From DASSKP01 sp035695045 (GTDB lineage Bacteria > Actinomycetota > Actinomycetes > JAFAQI01): a stretch of DNA of 64,000 nucleotides. Location: positions 1 to 64,000 of the forward strand of contig DASSEX010000017.1 in NCBI GenBank assembly GCA_035695045.1, read 5' to 3'. Shown here piece by piece: positions 25,723 through 34,337 of this stretch (positions within the stretch are counted from its first letter, which is position 1; every line of letters starts with the position of its first letter). The position numbers and the translations under genes are program-made. The notes below the pieces were generated by a model, which was given only the letters and a program-made list of their open reading frames with translations, was not told the origin of the DNA and did not search any database.

Positions 25723-28593
25723 ATGAGCGACTTCAGTCGCGGCACCGGACTACGACCTGCCGCCATCAACCAGTTTCACGAGCTTTCGCCGTGGGCCGCG
25801 ACGTACATCGTCGCGGTCGCGGCGTTGGCCGGTTTCGCGACCTATCTCGGCTCCGGCGTCAGCTACCTGTCGCCCGGCAGCATCGGTCTGACGATCGGGC
25901 TGGCCGTCGCGGCCACGGTCGCCCAGCTCTCCGAGGTGCGCACCGCGAACAACAAGGCGTACGTCGCCACGATCTCCTTCTTCATGGCGGCGTCGATCCT
26001 GCTCCCGCCGGTCGACATGGCGATCACGGTGGCGCTCGTCTTCACCGTGGAGTTCTTCGTCAAGCGCAAGAAGCTCTACATCGCCATCTTCAACGTCGGC
26101 TCCAACGTGCTGTGCGCACTGGCGGCGTACGCCGCGTTCAACGCGGTGACCGGCACCTCCGGTGTCACCCCGTTGGGCGACGGCGTCCTGCCGGCGGCCG
26201 GCTCGCTCGCCGCGGTCGCGGTCTACCTCGTCCTCAACCACTCGACCCTGACCCTGGTCCTGAAGCTCGCGCGCGGAGTGCCGCTGCGTGACACCGGCCT
26301 GTTCCGTCGCGACAGCGTCGTCACCGACCTGGGCCTGCTGGCGCTCGGTGTCGTCATCGCCGGGCTCTGGTCGCTCGGTCCGGTGCTCGTCGCGTTCGTG
26401 GCGATCCCCTTGGTTCTGCTTCAGCGCGCGCTGCACTTCCCGATGCTCCGCCACGCGAGCCGGACGGACCCGAAGACCGGCCTTGCCAACGCCGCGTGGT
26501 TCCTCGAGCAGTCCGAGCACGAGCTGCAGCGGGCGGTCCGGCTGGAGACGACGCTGTCGGTGCTCGTCGCCGACCTGGACCTGCTGCGCAACATCAACAA
26601 CGCCTACGGCCACCTGGCCGGAGACGTCGTCCTCAAGGGCGTCGCGGACGTCCTGCGCAACGAGGTGCGGACCTACGACATCGCGTCGCGTTTCGGCGGC
26701 GAGGAGTTCGCACTGCTCCTGCCCGCGGCGGATGTCCACGAGGCACTCGCCCTCGCCGAACGAATCCGCAGCCGCGTCGGCCGTGAGCGCTTCGCGATCC
26801 CGACGTCCGTGGACCCCATCACGGTGACGATCTCGGTGGGCGTCGCAACGCTCGGCGAGCACGGATCGACCATCAAGGAACTGCTGCACGCCGCCGACCT
26901 CGCGCTCTACCGCGCGAAGGTCGAGGGCCGCGACCGGGTCCGGGTCGCCAGCGCCGAGGACGACGAGCAGGTCGCGCCGGCAGCAGTCGCTGCGCTGCAG
27001 CAGGACCGACCGGTGGCACCGGTGCAGAAGCTGTTCACCGAGCGGCCGGCCGCCCCGGCCCCGACCGGCGCAGCGTCGCAGGTGACCGTCCCGTCGCCAC
27101 GCCCACAGGCAGATCTGCCATCTGCCCCGGCGGTTCCGCAGGCGCCGGACTCCGAGCCGGTCGCGACGGACAAGGACCCGGCACCGCAGGGCGCTGTGCG
27201 GCCGACCTGGCCGCTCACCCTCGTGGTGATGATCGCCGCAACCATCGCCGCGGGCCTCGCGGTGTGGTACCGGCCGCACGTCTCCACCGCATCGCTGATC
27301 TTCCCACTTCTCGCGCTGGTCGCAGAGACCCTGCGCGAGGACGTGTACGGCACCAGCACGATCTCGCTGTCCGCCGTGCCTGTTCTCGGAGCGGTCGCAG
27401 CCGGGCGTCCGATCGCGGCGATCATCGCCGCGGCTTGCTGCGGCATCACCAGCACCTACTCCGGGGGCATGCGCCGTCGCGTCGAGCCCTACCTGTTCAA
27501 CACCGCGACGTTCGTCTTCAGCGCGAGCATCGCGTCGGCGATCCGGCTGCTCGTGTCGCACCACACCCGGATGCCCACCGGCCTGCTCATCCTCGTCATG
27601 GAGGCGGCGGCACTCTCGTACTTCATCATCGACAACGGGCTGGTCGCGCAGATCATCGCGCGCGACACCGGCCGCAACACCGTCGAGGTCTTTCGTCGGG
27701 ACTTCGCATGGCTGGCCCCGCACTTCGCGGCCTATGGCCTGCTCGCCGCACTTCTCGGCGCCGCATGGGAGGCCTTCGGCCCGTGGGGCCTCGCCGTCTT
27801 CCTGCTGCCTGTCGCTCTGATGCGCGTCTCGCAGCGTCAGTACCTCGCCAAGACGACCGGCCACGTGGCCGAGCTGCGGCGGCTCGCCGACGACCTCAGC
27901 GCCTCCAAGGGCGAGGTCGAGCAGATCAACTCGGCGCTCGCGGTCGCACTGCACACGGTCTCTGACGCGCACAAGGCGACCGCGACGGCGCTCGCGGGTG
28001 CGATCGATGCTCGTGATGCCATCACCGGCGGCCACATCGAGCGGGTCTCCGCTCTGGGCATCGCACTGTGCGAGGTCGTCGACCCTGCACTCGCCGCGGA
28101 CCCACAGGTTGCCTTCGGCTTCCTGCTGCACGACGTCGGCAAGATCGGCGTCCCGGACTCGGTACTCCTCAAGCCCGGCCCGCTCGACCTGCAAGAGGTC
28201 GAGATCATGCGCAACCACCCCGAGATCGGCGAGCGGCTCGTCGCCGCAGCAGGCTTCGCTCCGGTCGCCCGCGAAATCGTCATCACGCACCACGAGCGGT
28301 GGGACGGCATGGGGTACCCGCGCGGCCTGCGCGGCACCGAGATCCCGCTGTGCTCACGCTTGTTCTCGATCGCCGACGCGATGGACGCCATGGTCAGCGA
28401 CCGGCCGTACCGCAAGGGCATGCCACTCGACGAGGCCATCGCCGAGGTGCAGCGCCACGCCGGGACGCAGTTCGACCCGATGGCCGTCGAGGCGATGCTG
28501 ACGCTCGACGAGCAGCGGTTGATCGAGCTGCTCAAGCTGGACGGGAAGCCGCGTCACGGAAGCACGCCGCAGCTGCGGGTTGTCGGCGGCTGA
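25723..28593 (+). CDS. Membrane GGDEF/HD-GYP c-di-GMP turnover protein
   Basis: Predicted 956-residue membrane protein able to make and break cyclic di-GMP. A multi-helix membrane module (about 23-235) precedes a GGDEF domain with DPKTGL near 249, the inhibitory site RTYD (316-319) and catalytic GGEEF (325-329). A Pro/Ala linker leads to a second multi-helix module (about 497-690), a short coiled coil, and an HD-GYP domain with His803-Asp804 (HDVGKIG) and GYP (864-866). Both catalytic sites look intact. The protein starts 28 bases after the protease stop. Two membrane modules in one chain are unusual, and what they sense is unknown. Confidence 0.9.
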   Translation: MSDFSRGTGLRPAAINQFHELSPWAATYIVAVAALAGFATYLGSGVSYLSPGSIGLTIGLAVAATVAQLSEVRTANNKAYVATISFFMAASILLPPVDMAITVALVFTVEFFVKRKKLYIAIFNVGSNVLCALAAYAAFNAVTGTSGVTPLGDGVLPAAGSLAAVAVYLVLNHSTLTLVLKLARGVPLRDTGLFRRDSVVTDLGLLALGVVIAGLWSLGPVLVAFVAIPLVLLQRALHFPMLRHASRTDPKTGLANAAWFLEQSEHELQRAVRLETTLSVLVADLDLLRNINNAYGHLAGDVVLKGVADVLRNEVRTYDIASRFGGEEFALLLPAADVHEALALAERIRSRVGRERFAIPTSVDPITVTISVGVATLGEHGSTIKELLHAADLALYRAKVEGRDRVRVASAEDDEQVAPAAVAALQQDRPVAPVQKLFTERPAAPAPTGAASQVTVPSPRPQADLPSAPAVPQAPDSEPVATDKDPAPQGAVRPTWPLTLVVMIAATIAAGLAVWYRPHVSTASLIFPLLALVAETLREDVYGTSTISLSAVPVLGAVAAGRPIAAIIAAACCGITSTYSGGMRRRVEPYLFNTATFVFSASIASAIRLLVSHHTRMPTGLLILVMEAAALSYFIIDNGLVAQIIARDTGRNTVEVFRRDFAWLAPHFAAYGLLAALLGAAWEAFGPWGLAVFLLPVALMRVSQRQYLAKTTGHVAELRRLADDLSASKGEVEQINSALAVALHTVSDAHKATATALAGAIDARDAITGGHIERVSALGIALCEVVDPALAADPQVAFGFLLHDVGKIGVPDSVLLKPGPLDLQEVEIMRNHPEIGERLVAAAGFAPVAREIVITHHERWDGMGYPRGLRGTEIPLCSRLFSIADAMDAMVSDRPYRKGMPLDEAIAEVQRHAGTQFDPMAVEAMLTLDEQRLIELLKLDGKPRHGSTPQLRVVGG

Positions 28594-28625
28594 CGGGCTG
28601 ACCCCTCCCCTGCGGGCTCAGCCCG
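28594..28625. terminator. Bidirectional hairpin between c-di-GMP gene and yebC
   Basis: CGGGCTGA (28594-28601) and TCAGCCCG (28618-28625) form a perfect 8-bp stem with a 16-base loop. The left arm starts directly after the TGA of the GGDEF/HD-GYP gene, and the right arm contains the yebC stop (28618-28620, minus). Converging transcripts would share it. Confidence 0.6.
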
Positions 28626-29373
28626 ACAATGCTTCCAGGACCTCGTCGCTGATGTCGAAGTTGGCCCACACGTTCTGCACGTCGTCACTGTCCTCGAGTG
28701 CGTCGACGAGCCGGAGCACCTTACGACCGGTCTCGTCGTCGAGGGGCACGGAGACGGACGGCAGGAACGACATGTCAGCCGACTCGACGGCGATCGACGC
28801 CGACTCGAGGGCGAGGCGCACCGCGTGGGCGTCGGTCGCCTCGCAGATGACCTCGAACGCCTCGCCGAGGTCGTTGACCTCTTCGGCGCCGGCATCGAGC
28901 ACCGCGGTCAGAACGTCGTCCTCCGAGAGCTCGCCCGCCTTCGGGACGAGGACGACGCCCTTGCGCGTGAAGAGATAGGCGACAGAGCCCGGGTCGGCGA
29001 GTGAGCCGCCGTTGCGTGTGAAGGCCGTGCGAACCTCCGAGGCCGCCCGGTTGCGGTTGTCGGTCAGGCACTCGACGAGCACGGCAACGCCGCCGGGCCC
29101 GTAACCCTCGTACATGATCGACTCGTAGTCGGCGCCACCTGCGTCGAGACCGGCACCCCGGCGCACCGCGCGGTCGATGTTGTCGTTGGGGACCGAGTTG
29201 CTCTTCGCCTTCTGGATGGCGTCGGCGAGCGTGGGGTTGCCCGCCGGGTCTCCCCCGCCCGTGCGAGCTGCGACCTCGACGTTCTTGATGAGCTTGGCGA
29301 ACAGCTTGCCGCGGCGGGCATCGACGACGGCCTTCTTGTGCTTGGTCGTCGCCCACTTGGAATGGCCGCTCAC
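28618..29373 (-). CDS. yebC: YebC/PmpR-family protein (TACO1-like)
   Basis: Predicted 251-residue YebC-family protein. Members bind DNA as regulators or, more recently reported, act on ribosomes stalled at proline stretches. The N-terminus MSGHSKWATTKHKKAVVDARRGKLF is a clear signature, with GGGDPAGNPTLADAIQKAK and YEGYGPGGVAVLVE following. GTG start at 29373, overlapping the pdxT stop (GTGA). In many actinobacteria yebC directly precedes ruvC, but here a 4.6-kb protease/c-di-GMP block lies between them. Confidence 0.95.
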   Translation of the reverse strand: MSGHSKWATTKHKKAVVDARRGKLFAKLIKNVEVAARTGGGDPAGNPTLADAIQKAKSNSVPNDNIDRAVRRGAGLDAGGADYESIMYEGYGPGGVAVLVECLTDNRNRAASEVRTAFTRNGGSLADPGSVAYLFTRKGVVLVPKAGELSEDDVLTAVLDAGAEEVNDLGEAFEVICEATDAHAVRLALESASIAVESADMSFLPSVSVPLDDETGRKVLRLVDALEDSDDVQNVWANFDISDEVLEALSG

Positions 29374-29972
29374 ACGCGCTCCTTCACCATCGTCACGAAC
29401 AGCTCGTGCACGCGCGGGTCACCGGTGAGCTCGGGATGGAAGGCCGTCGCCAGCAGCGGCCCTTGCCGCACCGCGACGATTCTACCGGCGGCAGCGCCCG
29501 TGGTGACCGAGGCGAGCGGCTCCACGGCCGGCCCGGCCGCCTCGACCCATGGCGCCCGGATGAACACGGCATGGAACGACGAACCGTCCGGCTGCCAGCC
29601 GAGATCCGCCTCGAACGAGTCGACCTGACGGCCGAACGCGTTGCGCCGCACGGTCATGTCGATGCCGCCGACGCCGACCTGGTCGGCGGTTCCGTCGAGG
29701 ACCCGGTCGGCGAGCAGGATCATGCCGGCACAGGAGCCGTACGCCGGCATGCCGTCCCTGATCTGCTTCTGCAGTGGTTCGAGCAGGTCGAAGGTGACGA
29801 GCAGCTTGCCGATGGTCGTGGACTCACCGCCGGGGATGACGACGCCGTCGACCCGGTCGAGCTCCTCGGGGCGGCGTACTCGGGACGCGTCGGCGCCGCA
29901 GGACTCGAGAACGGCGACGTGCTCCCGCACGTCCCCCTGCAGCGCGAGCACCCCGATGGTTGGGGTGGTCAT
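29370..29972 (-). CDS. pdxT: Pyridoxal 5'-phosphate synthase glutaminase subunit
   Basis: Class I glutamine amidotransferase of 200 residues that feeds ammonia to PdxS for PLP synthesis. GVLALQGDVREHVAVL opens the protein, PGGESTTIGKLL contacts PdxS, the catalytic Cys is in YGSCAGMILLA, and the His-Glu pair is in AFHPELT. ATG start at 29972, three bases after pdxS ends. It is the second gene of the pdxS-pdxT-yebC unit. Confidence 0.96.
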   Translation of the reverse strand: MTTPTIGVLALQGDVREHVAVLESCGADASRVRRPEELDRVDGVVIPGGESTTIGKLLVTFDLLEPLQKQIRDGMPAYGSCAGMILLADRVLDGTADQVGVGGIDMTVRRNAFGRQVDSFEADLGWQPDGSSFHAVFIRAPWVEAAGPAVEPLASVTTGAAAGRIVAVRQGPLLATAFHPELTGDPRVHELFVTMVKERV

Positions 29973-29975
29973 GCG

Positions 29976-30881
29976 CTACCAGCCGCGTTCGGCGAGTCTG
30001 TGGGAGACGGGGAGCGAGTCGACGGTGATGCCGACCATGGCCTCGCCGAGACCGCGCGAGACCTTGGCGACGACATCGGCGTCGTCGTACATCGTCGTCG
30101 CCTCGACGATCGCGCGGGCGCGTTTCGCCGGGTCACCCGACTTGAAGATGCCGCTGCCGACGAACACGCCTTCGGCTCCGAGCTGCATCATCATCGCGGC
30201 GTCGGCCGGGGTCGCGATCCCGCCGGCAGTGAAGAGGACGACGGGTAGCTTGCCGGCCTCCGCGACCTCGCGGACGAGCTCGTGCGGTGCCTGCAGCTCC
30301 TTCGCCGCGACGTAGAGCTCATCGGCCGACATCGAGCGCAGCCGGTTGAGCTCGCCGCGGATCGACCGCATGTGCGTCACAGCGTTGGACACGTCGCCGG
30401 TGCCGGCCTCGCCCTTCGACCGGATCATCGCGGCGCCCTCGTTGATGCGGCGCAACGCCTCGCCGAGGTTGGTCGCACCGCAGACGAACGGCACGGTGAA
30501 CTGCCACTTGTCGATGTGATGCGCGTAGTCGGCGGGAGTCAGCACCTCGGACTCGTCGATGTAGTCGACACCGAGCGCCTGCAGCACCTGCGCCTCGACG
30601 AAGTGGCCGATGCGCGCCTTGGCCATCACCGGGATCGAGACGGCGCTGATGATGCCCTCGATCATGTCGGGGTCGCTCATGCGCGAGACCCCGCCCTCGG
30701 CGCGGATGTCCGCAGGAACGCGCTCGAGCGCCATGACCGCGACGGCGCCGGCGTCCTCGGCGATCTTCGCCTGCTCCGGCGTGACGACGTCCATGATGAC
30801 GCCGCCCTTGAGCATCTCGGCCATGCCGCGCTTCACTCGCGCGGTCCCCGACTGCGGAGACGTCTCGCTGTTGGCGGTCAC
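29976..30881 (-). CDS. pdxS: Pyridoxal 5'-phosphate synthase lyase subunit
   Basis: PLP synthase core subunit of 301 residues that builds the ring from ribose 5-phosphate, glyceraldehyde 3-phosphate and ammonia. RVKRGMAEMLKGGVIMDVV, the Schiff-base Lys in VMAKARIGHFVEAQ, and IRSKGEAGTGDVSNAVTHMR are nearly invariant. I chose the GTG at 30881 (VTANSETSPQSGTARVKRG), preceded by GAGGAAGG. The frame also allows an ATG ten codons earlier, without a good ribosome site. Confidence 0.96.
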   Translation of the reverse strand: MTANSETSPQSGTARVKRGMAEMLKGGVIMDVVTPEQAKIAEDAGAVAVMALERVPADIRAEGGVSRMSDPDMIEGIISAVSIPVMAKARIGHFVEAQVLQALGVDYIDESEVLTPADYAHHIDKWQFTVPFVCGATNLGEALRRINEGAAMIRSKGEAGTGDVSNAVTHMRSIRGELNRLRSMSADELYVAAKELQAPHELVREVAEAGKLPVVLFTAGGIATPADAAMMMQLGAEGVFVGSGIFKSGDPAKRARAIVEATTMYDDADVVAKVSRGLGEAMVGITVDSLPVSHRLAERGW

Positions 30882-30961
30882 GACACCCTTCCTCACATTC
30901 GGCGCGTCCAACTCTACGCTCGCGGAGCTGGTCCCTACCGGGAATTTCCGGCGGGACGGGG

Positions 30962-31486
30962 TTACTCTCCCGACGACACCGAGGCCGGAGTTCCGGACAT
31001 CGCGGGCTCGACCATCTCGAAGTACGACGGCAACGCGGCGCGCCCCGCGAGACGCAGGTAACGCACCACCCGCCGGCGGCGTACGACGAGCACGTCACGG
31101 ACCGCGTCGTTGTGGAACCGGCGGGCGAAGGATGCGCGGGTCGCGGCGTCAGCCACCGCGTAACCACCGCCGGTCAGCGCAAGCTCGCCGTCGGTCGCCG
31201 TCAACACACGCGACAGCTCGTTCTCCGCGCTCTCCCGGTCATGACCCAGCCCGGAGACACCCGCGACGGCAGCTGCCGCGCGCTCCAGCTCGGCCGCCAC
31301 AGTGGGCGACGCGTGGCCCTCGGCGACGAACTTCGTCACGGCCTCCCCGCGCGCCCGCAGCTGTGCGTCGAGAGCCGCCGCGGCGGCGTCGACACGTGCA
31401 TGCAGACGGTCGAGCCGTTTCGCGGTCCACGACGCGTAGATCAAGAGCAGGAAGGCGATCGCGCCGAGGACGATCGCGGTGACCAC
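30962..31486 (-). CDS. LemA-like membrane protein
   Basis: Predicted 174-residue protein. One N-terminal membrane helix (about 3-19, AIVLGAIAFLLLIYASW) is followed by a helical region, RLDRLHARVDAAAAALDAQL, that follows the LemA pattern. It also has ASFARRFHNDAVRDVLVVRRRR, close to the LemA FYNxxV motif. The C-terminus ends in a short polar tail. LemA proteins are helical bundles of unclear function. The gene stands between pimA and pdxS, where other actinobacteria often carry a small membrane or NUDIX gene. GTG start at 31486. Confidence 0.7.
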   Translation of the reverse strand: MVTAIVLGAIAFLLLIYASWTAKRLDRLHARVDAAAAALDAQLRARGEAVTKFVAEGHASPTVAAELERAAAAVAGVSGLGHDRESAENELSRVLTATDGELALTGGGYAVADAATRASFARRFHNDAVRDVLVVRRRRVVRYLRLAGRAALPSYFEMVEPAMSGTPASVSSGE

Positions 31487-31495
31487 GCGTCGACG

Positions 31496-32659
31496 TTACC
31501 TCTCGGGAAGTCCCACCACGCTCGTCTCGACGGGTTCGGGCTCCTCGACCACGCGGCCGGACGAGACGGAGATCGCGGTCTCGTAGACCCGCAGCACCTC
31601 ACGTCCGACCACGGACCAGTCATACCGCGCGACGAGCCGTGTGCCCGACGCGCGCAACGCGTCACGACGTGCGGGTGACGCGAGCAGCTGGGAGCATGCA
31701 TGCGCAAGCGACTCCGGGTCACTGACCGTCGCGACGACGCCGGCAGGACCGTCGCCCTCGCCGCTCTCCAGGACCCGACGGAACGCGTCGAGGTCGCTCG
31801 CGACGATGGGCGTGCCCGCCGCCATCGCCTCGAGCAGGATGATGCCGAAGCTCTCGCCGCCCGTGTTCGGTGCGACGAAGACGTCCACCGAGCGGTAGAC
31901 ACTCGCCTTGCGCCCTTCGTCGACCTGGCCGAGGACGGTCACTCGAGGATCGACGTCACCTTCCAGGTCGCCGGGACCGGCGACGAGCAGGCGCAGCTGC
32001 GGATACGAACGCCAGAGGAGCGGCATCGCGTCGAGGAGTACCTGGAGCCCTTTGCGCGGTTCGTCGATGCGCCCGACGAAACCGAGTGCACCGCCCTCCC
32101 CCGGCCAGCCGTCGAGCGGCCGCGCGGCGGCGTACCGCTCCACGTGCACGCCATTCGGGATGACGACGGCATCGCCGCCGAGGTGCTCGACGATCGTCTT
32201 CCGCGCGGCGGGAGACACGGCGATCCGCCCCGCGAGCTTCTCCAGCTGGACCTGCAGCGGCGACTGGAGCAACGCGAGGATGCGCGACCGCGGGTTGGCC
32301 GCGTGAAAGGTCGCGACGATCGGCCCGCGCGCGTTCATCAGGGCAAGCAGCGAGAGCGACAACGTCTCGGGTGAGTGCAGGTGCAGCACGTCGAAGTCGC
32401 CCTCGGCCAGCCACCGCCGGACCCGAGCCGCGGACACCGGCCCGAAGACCAGTCGCGACACTGACCCGTTGAACGGCACCGGAACGCTTCGACCCGCCCG
32501 CGTGACCCAGCCGGGCAGTGGGACGTCGTCGTCATCGACGGGCGCGATGACCGAGACCTCGTGCCCGAAGCCAATGAGCGTCTCCGCCAGATCACGGATG
32601 TGCGCGACCACCCCTCCCGGGACGTCCCAGGGGTACGGCGACACGAGGCCGATCCTCAT
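31496..32659 (-). CDS. pimA: Phosphatidylinositol alpha-mannosyltransferase PimA-like (GT4)
   Basis: Predicted GT4 glycosyltransferase of 387 residues that adds the first mannose to phosphatidylinositol on the inner membrane face. The N-terminal MRIGLVSPYPWDVPGGVVAHIRDL forms the acceptor-side Rossmann fold, with LHLHSPETLSLSLL and FHAANPRSR after it. The GDP-mannose side has GFVGRIDEPRKGL and the EX7E region APNTGGESFGIILLEAMAAG. The neighbours pgsA and patA on the same strand complete the known PIM operon. The ATG overlaps the patA stop (ATGA at 32656-32659). Confidence 0.93.
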   Translation of the reverse strand: MRIGLVSPYPWDVPGGVVAHIRDLAETLIGFGHEVSVIAPVDDDDVPLPGWVTRAGRSVPVPFNGSVSRLVFGPVSAARVRRWLAEGDFDVLHLHSPETLSLSLLALMNARGPIVATFHAANPRSRILALLQSPLQVQLEKLAGRIAVSPAARKTIVEHLGGDAVVIPNGVHVERYAAARPLDGWPGEGGALGFVGRIDEPRKGLQVLLDAMPLLWRSYPQLRLLVAGPGDLEGDVDPRVTVLGQVDEGRKASVYRSVDVFVAPNTGGESFGIILLEAMAAGTPIVASDLDAFRRVLESGEGDGPAGVVATVSDPESLAHACSQLLASPARRDALRASGTRLVARYDWSVVGREVLRVYETAISVSSGRVVEEPEPVETSVVGLPER

Positions 32660-33603
32660 CCGTCGACCGCCCCGCCCGCCATCGCGGGAAGCCGGTCCGG
32701 GTCGAGATCGGCCACCCAGACCCGCTGCAACATGTGCCAGTCCTGCGGATGCTCGCGAATCCCGTCCTCGAACGCGTCGGCGAGAGCCTGCGTCATCGCG
32801 CGGATGTCGGCCGCACGGTCGTCCGACGACGCGAGCGGGACCTCGTCATGGAAGCGAACCGCCCATCCTCGGTCGCCGTCGAACCACAACGTCACCGGGA
32901 TCAACGTCGCACCGGTCTCACGCGCGAGCGCCGCAGGGCCGGCCGGCATCCGCGCGGCGCTGCCGAAGAAGTCGACCTCCACACCCGTCGCCGTGAGGTC
33001 GCGGTCGCCCAGGAGGCACAGGGTCCCCCCGGCACGCAGTCGCTCGGCGAGCAGCTCGAAGGGAGAGCGCTCACCTCCGGTCAGCGGGATCACCTCCATA
33101 CCGAGCGACTCGCGGAACGCGACGAACCGTTCGAAGAGCGAGGCAGGCTCGAGCCGTTCCGCAACGGTGGTGAAGGGCACACCGCCACCGGCCAGCCAGG
33201 CACCCGCGACGTCCCAGTTGCCCATGTGCGGCAGGACCAGGACGGTGCCCCGACCGCGCGCGACGGCGTCGCGCATCCGATGCTCGTCGATCGTCCTGAA
33301 GCGGGCCTGCACCGTCGCGAGCGGCATACGCGGCAGCTGGAAGACCTCGCACCAGTAACGAAGGTAGGAGCGCACGCCGAGATGGGTCATGCGGCGTAGG
33401 TCGCGGTCCGACACGCCGGGTCCGAGCACCCGACGCAGGTTGGACTCGAGCCGCTGCACGCCCTTCCCGTGCCGCATCCAGATCGCATCCGCGATCGCGT
33501 CGAACTGCCGACGAGCGAGTCGCTCCGGCATGCCGCGGACGGCGGCCCAGCCGGCGGCGTACGCCGCCTCGACCAGTCGCGCGGTCGGGGTCTCCCGGCT
33601 CAT
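32656..33603 (-). CDS. PIM acyltransferase PatA-like (LPLAT family)
   Basis: Predicted acyltransferase of 315 residues, related to lauroyl acyltransferases. In the PIM pathway it would acylate the mannose of PIM. The catalytic HX4D motif is visible as PHMGNWD, and GDRDLTATGVEVDFFG is the second conserved block. The chosen ATG at 33603 (MSRETPTARLVEAAYAAGW) overlaps the pgsA stop. A 90-residue upstream extension of the frame covers pgsA and is rejected. The context of pgsA before and pimA after makes the PatA role likely, although the exact acceptor is inferred. Confidence 0.9.
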   Translation of the reverse strand: MSRETPTARLVEAAYAAGWAAVRGMPERLARRQFDAIADAIWMRHGKGVQRLESNLRRVLGPGVSDRDLRRMTHLGVRSYLRYWCEVFQLPRMPLATVQARFRTIDEHRMRDAVARGRGTVLVLPHMGNWDVAGAWLAGGGVPFTTVAERLEPASLFERFVAFRESLGMEVIPLTGGERSPFELLAERLRAGGTLCLLGDRDLTATGVEVDFFGSAARMPAGPAALARETGATLIPVTLWFDGDRGWAVRFHDEVPLASSDDRAADIRAMTQALADAFEDGIREHPQDWHMLQRVWVADLDPDRLPAMAGGAVDG

Positions 33604-34217
33604 CCGACACTCACGGCACGCGCCTGCCGATGCACCTCGCGGATCCGCTGCGCGACGGTGATCGTCGTGGCGACGGCGAGGCCCCACAGGCCGATGGCGC
33701 GGAGGACCGGCACGTCGAACAGCCCTGACAGGCCCGTGAGCGCAAGGATCGCGATCAGCCGTTCCGAGCGCTCGGCGATGCCGACGTTGCACGTCATGCC
33801 GAGCGACTCGGCGCGCGCCTTCGCGTACGACGTCACCGCGCCGGCGACAAGGTCGTAGAGAGCCACTGCGCACAACGTCATGCTGTCGCCGTCGCCGGCG
33901 TACCAGAGCGCCAATGCGCCGAACACCGCACCGTCACCGATGCGGTCCAGCGTCGAGTCGAGAAACGCGCCCCACGGGCCGCTGCTGCCCCGGACGCGAG
34001 CGACGGCGCCGTCGAGCATGTCGCTGAACACGAACGCCGTGATCACCAGGGTGCCGACGAAGAACTGGCCCCGGGGATAGAAGCCGAGCGCGCCACCGGC
34101 AACGCCCAGCGTGCCGACGATGGTCAGCGCGTCAGGGGTCACTCCCCAGCCGGCGAGCCGTCGAGCCACCGGCTCGGTGACCTTGTTGATCTGGGGCCGG
34201 GCGTGGATTCCGAGCAT
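33600..34217 (-). CDS. pgsA: Phosphatidylinositol phosphate synthase (CDP-alcohol phosphotransferase)
   Basis: Membrane enzyme of 205 residues with about six helices. The CDP-alcohol phosphotransferase motif D-x2-D-G-x2-A-R-x8-G-x3-D-x3-D is intact as DMLDGAVARVRGSSGPWGAF followed by LDSTLDR. In actinobacteria the first gene of the PIM operon makes phosphatidylinositol phosphate from CDP-diacylglycerol and inositol phosphate. The ATG is at 34217. The gap of 120 bases to the divergent EF-G2 gene should hold both promoters. Confidence 0.92.
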   Translation of the reverse strand: MLGIHARPQINKVTEPVARRLAGWGVTPDALTIVGTLGVAGGALGFYPRGQFFVGTLVITAFVFSDMLDGAVARVRGSSGPWGAFLDSTLDRIGDGAVFGALALWYAGDGDSMTLCAVALYDLVAGAVTSYAKARAESLGMTCNVGIAERSERLIAILALTGLSGLFDVPVLRAIGLWGLAVATTITVAQRIREVHRQARAVSVG

Positions 34218-34337
34218 CGCGACGCAAGGCTATCGGCCCGGCCAGGACCGGATGCCTCTTGTGAAGAACGTCGCGGGGGTGGAGGCTGCGGTCGTTCACC
34301 CGTTCAGGTCCAGCGCACCCCAGCCGGGAGGATCGTC

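Noticed and set aside
23955..25769. 604-codon minus-strand frame with VAPDRVAPRRVAP-like repeats
   Set aside because: Its repeats are the reverse reading of the 15- and 24-base repeats of the protease gene. The plus frame has the catalytic triad and signal segment.
25750..28293. 847-codon minus-strand frame opposite the GGDEF/HD-GYP gene
   Set aside because: The sense strand encodes intact GGEEF and HD-GYP motifs; the antisense product is a charged shadow.
23994..28593. Mobile element or genomic island borders around the protease/c-di-GMP block
   Set aside because: No transposase, integrase, direct repeats or tRNA target were found at either edge, and base composition looks similar to the surroundings. 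Insertion is inferred only from gene order.
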